From Thermococcus aggregans (GTDB taxonomy: Archaea; Methanobacteriota_B; Thermococci; Thermococcales; Thermococcaceae), in assembly GCF_024022995.1 (NCBI RefSeq), contig NZ_CP099582.1, positions 1,477,054 to 1,541,053 on the forward strand: DNA of 64,000 nucleotides, in the 5' to 3' direction. The position numbers were made by a program, and so were the translations under genes. Positions 59,582-64,000 of this stretch are shown here, piece by piece. How positions within the stretch are numbered: the first letter of the stretch is position 1; every line of letters starts with the position of its first letter. The notes under the pieces were generated by a model. That model searched no databases and had not been told where the DNA came from. It saw nothing but the letters and a program-made list of their open reading frames with translations.

Positions 59582-60400
59582 CGTCCCCTCATACCTCCAG
59601 TGAAGTATAGTCACAACAAGCCAGCCAAATAGGAAGTTCGATAAAATGACCTCCACAAAGTGGGCTCTTCTTATGACGTCGGGCATATATAGGTTGGGGA
59701 GTAAAAGGAGACCAGCCATGAGTACTGAATAGAGTAGAGCCACAGCCAAGCGGGCTTTCTTCCAGTCCCCAATCATCTTGACTATTGGGATCGCCAAAAG
59801 GCCCCATACTATGCCCCTCAAGATTTGAAATGGAAGTATCCATGCTGGCATCTGCAGGTTAGCGTAGTATTCATCAAAGGCTTCTCCCGCTAAGGGTTTG
59901 AAGACCAGAGCTCCAAACACAGTGTAAATAAACATGTAAACAATTCCGATTAAAAGCAATTTCCAAATCCAAGTCTTTAGAGGGAGAGAAAACTCTCTGA
60001 CATGTTCTTGAGGAGTTTCTTTCATTTTATTGTGAATTGCCACTGCTACTGGAGAGAAAACCGCTGCAACAATAAATCCTTCTACAAAAAGCTTTGGAAT
60101 CATCTCAGCGGGAATTATCTCTTCAAAGTAAGTTAAGAACACAACGGTCTCTATCTGGGTCAGAAACGTCGTTACCCCATAAAACACGACAAAAGTTGCT
60201 AAAACAAGCTTCCAACCGCCCCACTTGGAATTAACTATCATGTAACTCAGCACTAATATGTCAAGGAATGCAACTGGGAGCCAGTATATCAAGTTCCCAG
60301 CTTCTGACGATGCTCTTATCCCTGGAATAGGGAGCCAGTACAGAAGAGCTAGAATTAGTGCTAGAAAAACAATCTTCACCGAGAAATTTCGCAAATTCAT
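59567..60400 (-). CDS. Multi-pass membrane protein, unknown
   Basis: 277 residues with about eight membrane segments and a hydrophilic loop near residue 130 (HNKMKETPQEHVREF). Short polar motifs FLTQIETVVFL and FVEVILSNFLFGW lie within or beside helices. No family is recognised. GGAGTTGATGAA precedes the ATG. It is divergent from the PLDc_N-like small protein and convergent with the broken MFS gene. There is no sign of decay. Confidence 0.6.
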   Translation of the reverse strand: MNLRNFSVKIVFLALILALLYWLPIPGIRASSEAGNLIYWLPVAFLDILVLSYMIVNSKWGGWKLVLATFVVFYGVTTFLTQIETVVFLTYFEEIIPAEMIPKLFVEGFIVAAVFSPVAVAIHNKMKETPQEHVREFSLPLKTWIWKLLLIGIVYMFIYTVFGALVFKPLAGEAFDEYYANLQMPAWILPFQILRGIVWGLLAIPIVKMIGDWKKARLAVALLYSVLMAGLLLLPNLYMPDVIRRAHFVEVILSNFLFGWLVVTILHWRYEGTSGGI

Positions 60401-60595
60401 TTCATCAACTCCTTAACATTCCTTTACAAGATTTTTCCATATTTTTAGTCTAAATACACAATAGGTGGGAGTATTTAAAAAACCTCCTAAAATAATTAAA
60501 CCCTCATGCACGTAAGAAGGATTTATCTTGTCGTTACTATTTGCCATTGAAAAAATTTATAAATATTCATAGTAATAAAGTTATGAGGTGAAATC

Positions 60596-60781
60596 ATGGC
60601 ATGGGCATGGTGGGTAATGGGTTTAGTTGTGGCGCTCCTAAGCCTCTTGTGGGTGGTTTATGATGTCTTCAAAAACCAAAAAGATATGAGCACGGCTAGA
60701 AAGGGCTTTTGGATAGTTTTAACACTCCTATTCGGCGTAATAGGAGCCGGAGTGTATTACGTGGTGGAGAAGAGAAGCTAA
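60596..60781 (+). CDS. PLDc_N-like two-helix membrane protein
   Basis: 61 residues with two membrane helices (about 6-25 and 38-55). The loop VVYDVFKNQKDMS and the end FGVIGAGVYYVVEKRS match the PLDc_N-type short membrane proteins, which are found alone or fused to cardiolipin synthase; the function is unknown. GAGGTGAAATC precedes the ATG, and TTTATAAATATTC about 40 bases upstream is a good TATA box. It overlaps the convergent helicase gene by 4 bases. Confidence 0.75.
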   Translation: MAWAWWVMGLVVALLSLLWVVYDVFKNQKDMSTARKGFWIVLTLLFGVIGAGVYYVVEKRS

Positions 60782-62709
60782 TTCTCCTTCACCTTAATTT
60801 TTTCTTCCCTATAGAAGTCTATAAGGCACCGCTTCATTGAAGCCAAAGTCACGGGTTTTATTGTTTCCCTCATCCAATCTGGCAGGTCTTTTCTAACATT
60901 GCTCCACAATAAGCGGTAATCTAAGACTATTATTGCTCCCTTATCTTCTGCACTTCTATGCACCCTACCAGCAGCTTGAACCAGCTTTCTATGAGCCGGT
61001 AATACGTATCCATAGTACCTTCCCTTCCCGGGGAACTTGTTTTCAAAGTACCTTATTTGAGCCTGTACCCTTGGCGTCGGCCTCGCATAGGGAATGCCGA
61101 CTAAAACAACGCCGTTCATTTCATCTCCAGAATAGTCCTGCCCTTCGCTGTTTCTTCCCCCCATAACCCCAAGCAAAACAGCTCCATCTTTCTTTGCCTC
61201 TTCTTTAAATGCCATCACCAAAAGATCGTTCTCTTTTGAAGAAGCCCCTTTCTTTTCAATGAATACCTTTTTTCCGGTTTCCTCTTCTATTTGTATGTCC
61301 ACGTTGGCAGATAAAAGCCCCTCAAGAACTTCATAAGAAGCCGTGAAAACGCCTACATTCTTTGGAATAAGCTTCGCAGCCTCAACGATATACTTTGTGA
61401 GTTTTCTGTACAGCCCAAGGCTTCTCTCATCTCCTCTGGTTGAAACATCTTTAGCCACTAGAACAAGGGCATTTTCCCTCTTAACCATTCTGGGAAACTT
61501 CTTAAGCTTGCCCTCTATCCCCATTATGTCCACAAAAGCCTCTAGAGGAGTCAGCGTTCCTGACATGAAAATTGTCGATTGGACATGTTTAACGAAACTG
61601 AGCGCTTTTGAGGGATCCAGCGCTACAAGTTCAAGAGACAGCCCTTTATCCCTGCTTAGAAGAAAGAGATAGTCTTCTTTTCCGATAAGGGCAAACCAGA
61701 GGAGTAAAAACTCTCCCACCCTACCAACATAGCTCCTTGGGGGTAGATTTCTCTCGATTTTGTCCTCTCTTATGGCATCTCCGGCCTTAACCATCTGGTC
61801 AAGAATTCTGACGAGTCCTCTCTCATTGATTCCCAAAACGTCGAAAACATGATAAAAGATGCTCTCCGGCAGTATGGGCACTTCTTCAATCTGCATGTCC
61901 TTCAATTTCTCCTGATAGAGATTCTCCAAGCCCTTTAGAAAGATGCTTAAGAAATTGGCGATTTCGTGTTCCTTATACTCATCGGCTTCTTTTATTGCCC
62001 TGTTGATGCTGTGGATGCTTATCTTGTCGCTCAGGGCGTTTATTGCCTGATCTGGTAGGTTGTGAGCTTCATCAAAGATAAGTATCAAGTCAGAGTACTC
62101 GAAATCAAAATAGCTCATAAAATTCTCCCTTATAGACGGGCTTATCATGTACAGATAGCTGGCCACTATTACATCTGACTCGAGGGCGACCTTCCGGGTA
62201 AGCTCATAAGGGCAGAAGTCGAACATTTTGGAATACGTAAGTATCGATATGGGCTCTGCAGGTGTCTGGAGAAAGTATTGAACGAGCTCGTCGAATTCCT
62301 CTTTCTTTTTCTTAAGGTTCTCAAAAAACTCACATTTGCCAAGCTTTTTGAGGTTTTTACACACTATCATTGCGTTGTAGGCATCGGGGGCAAAGTTCTG
62401 GATATACTGATGAAGACAAAGTTCTTTTCTGCTCCTAAATTCAACTCCACTTACATGAACCTTTTTGTTTATGGCTTTGAGCTCTTCTATGACTCTGTCC
62501 ATCTGCTTGTGCGTTCTCGCAAGGTAGATTATCTTATAACCCATCTCTTTGGCATAGGGCAAGGCTCCAGCTAATACGCTTATAGTTTTTCCAAAACCTG
62601 TTGGGGCTTCAATAACTAAGTTTTCGCCATTCCTTACTGCATTATCCACTAGCTTGATGAACTCCTCTTGATTTGGCCTTAGGGAATGATATGGGAAATA
62701 TTCGCTCAT
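60778..62709 (-). CDS. XPD/DinG-family superfamily 2 DNA helicase with Fe-S domain
   Basis: 643 residues. Walker A is APTGFGKT at 35-42, and DEAH is at 213-216. The four Fe-S cysteines are C98, C117, C126 and C166, between motifs Ia and II, as in XPD. The C-terminal helicase motifs include GGRNSEGQDYSGDEM and the QAAGRVHRS motif VI. It is a 5'-3' helicase for repair of DNA; archaeal XPD is the probable orthologue. The ATG at 62709 has only a weak ribosome binding site (AGTTAAGATG). Single gene. Confidence 0.9.
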   Translation of the reverse strand: MSEYFPYHSLRPNQEEFIKLVDNAVRNGENLVIEAPTGFGKTISVLAGALPYAKEMGYKIIYLARTHKQMDRVIEELKAINKKVHVSGVEFRSRKELCLHQYIQNFAPDAYNAMIVCKNLKKLGKCEFFENLKKKKEEFDELVQYFLQTPAEPISILTYSKMFDFCPYELTRKVALESDVIVASYLYMISPSIRENFMSYFDFEYSDLILIFDEAHNLPDQAINALSDKISIHSINRAIKEADEYKEHEIANFLSIFLKGLENLYQEKLKDMQIEEVPILPESIFYHVFDVLGINERGLVRILDQMVKAGDAIREDKIERNLPPRSYVGRVGEFLLLWFALIGKEDYLFLLSRDKGLSLELVALDPSKALSFVKHVQSTIFMSGTLTPLEAFVDIMGIEGKLKKFPRMVKRENALVLVAKDVSTRGDERSLGLYRKLTKYIVEAAKLIPKNVGVFTASYEVLEGLLSANVDIQIEEETGKKVFIEKKGASSKENDLLVMAFKEEAKKDGAVLLGVMGGRNSEGQDYSGDEMNGVVLVGIPYARPTPRVQAQIRYFENKFPGKGRYYGYVLPAHRKLVQAAGRVHRSAEDKGAIIVLDYRLLWSNVRKDLPDWMRETIKPVTLASMKRCLIDFYREEKIKVKEN

Positions 62710-62776
62710 CTTAACTCATCAAAAAGGTTATTAATGAGGGTTTTTAACTTTTCCCAAAGTGAAGAGAGGGATTAAA

Positions 62777-63040
62777 ATGAAAGAATACCAAAAGAAACTG
62801 GTAGAAGCTGGAGTTGAAGGGGTTATAATAATGGTATTCTCTTACCTCTTCTACTACCAGAACTACCTTCTCTACAAATGGCACCGCGGTCTTTCGCTGC
62901 CCTCAAAAATCCCCTTTGCAATTGCTGGAATTCTCACGGGGGCAGCTTATCTAATGTACAAACTCTACAGAATCTATCCGCTGATGCAAAAGGAAAAGAT
63001 AGGAGATGTAATAAGGAAAGAAAACTTAGAAAGCCTTTAA
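62777..63040 (+). CDS. Small two-helix membrane protein, unknown
   Basis: 87 residues from MKEYQKKLVEAGVEGVII. Two membrane segments (about 11-33 and 44-62) enclose a basic loop, YKWHRGLSL, and the C-terminal 25 residues are charged and likely cytoplasmic. GAGAGGG precedes this ATG; a GTG six codons earlier is less likely. No family is recognised. It ends directly against the convergent M42 peptidase gene. Confidence 0.6.
   Translation: MKEYQKKLVEAGVEGVIIMVFSYLFYYQNYLLYKWHRGLSLPSKIPFAIAGILTGAAYLMYKLYRIYPLMQKEKIGDVIRKENLESL

Positions 63041-64000
<960 letters not shown>

Overview
The window is chromosomal DNA of a hyperthermophilic euryarchaeon of the order Thermococcales, most likely a Thermococcus of moderate G+C content. 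Direct indicators are the densely packed archaeal genes (alba, pelota, L15e, RNase P component 3, proteasome beta, archaeosine and agmatidine enzymes), GGAGGTGA-type ribosome binding sites, TATA boxes of the TTTAAA/TTTATA type about 25 bases before inferred RNA starts, an inteinated coenzyme-B12-type ribonucleotide reductase, and a G+C-rich SRP RNA standing out from A+T-rich surroundings. No rRNA, tRNA, insertion sequence or CRISPR repeat array was recognised. Species was not determined.

Region by region. 1-3.9 kb: the head of a type I-B (Tneap-like) cas operon on the minus strand, cas6-cas8b/cst1-cas7/cst2-cas5, with cas5 running off the left edge. 4-8.5 kb: class II ribonucleotide reductase with two inteins. 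8.7-10.1 kb: a ferritin-like protein and a cation diffusion facilitator, preceded by a C/D box sRNA. 10.2-16.3 kb: a radical SAM protein, a CaCA exchanger, DeoC, an ECF S-component, a class III aminotransferase/racemase and thioredoxin reductase. 16.3-21.3 kb: a membrane hydrolase with an AAA ATPase, a THUMP protein, a decayed intergenic stretch, then vapB-vapC-queC and small membrane proteins. 21.5-21.9 kb: SRP RNA. 21.9-28.9 kb: DUF99, CutA, acylphosphatase, an ACT regulator, DUF460, an HTH/membrane protein pair, a radical SAM protein and the TtuA tRNA thiolase. 29-34.4 kb: a YfcC transporter with an M20 peptidase, a P-loop-less KaiC-like protein, a LOG-like protein and a site-2 protease. 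34.5-36.5 kb: two further C/D box sRNAs around lipoate ligase and signal peptidase I, then DUF531. 36.5-44.3 kb: TPR protein, M19 dipeptidase, methyltransferase, a PP-loop/AIR-synthase-like overlapping pair, Pelota, L15e with a structured leader, an RNA-binding protein and Rpp30. 44.3-48 kb: an unusual cassette of two divergent acyl-adenylating (PaaK/LuxE-like) enzymes with a DUF835 membrane protein. 48-58 kb: HD hydrolase, XRE regulator, TiaS, PurB, Alba, a membrane-tethered regulator, CBS protein, proteasome beta, a membrane-anchored HExxH protein and a cyclic-2,3-DPG-synthase-like GTPase. 58-64 kb: a frameshifted MFS gene, membrane proteins, an XPD-like helicase and an M42 aminopeptidase cut by the right edge.

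Most of the window is housekeeping: RNA processing and modification (three C/D sRNAs, TtuA, TiaS, QueC, THUMP, Rpp30, L15e, Pelota), proteolysis (proteasome, S2P, signal peptidase, M19, M20, M42) and cofactor or ion handling. The accessory parts are the cas operon, vapBC, the decayed 18.6-19.0 kb stretch, the M20/YfcC cassette, the acyl-adenylate cassette and the broken MFS gene. The strongest candidates for something undescribed are the 44.3-48 kb cassette, the PP-loop/AIR-synthase pair, and the C/D sRNA whose C box overlaps the signal peptidase stop codon. Where several in-frame start codons exist, the start next to the best ribosome binding site is given.
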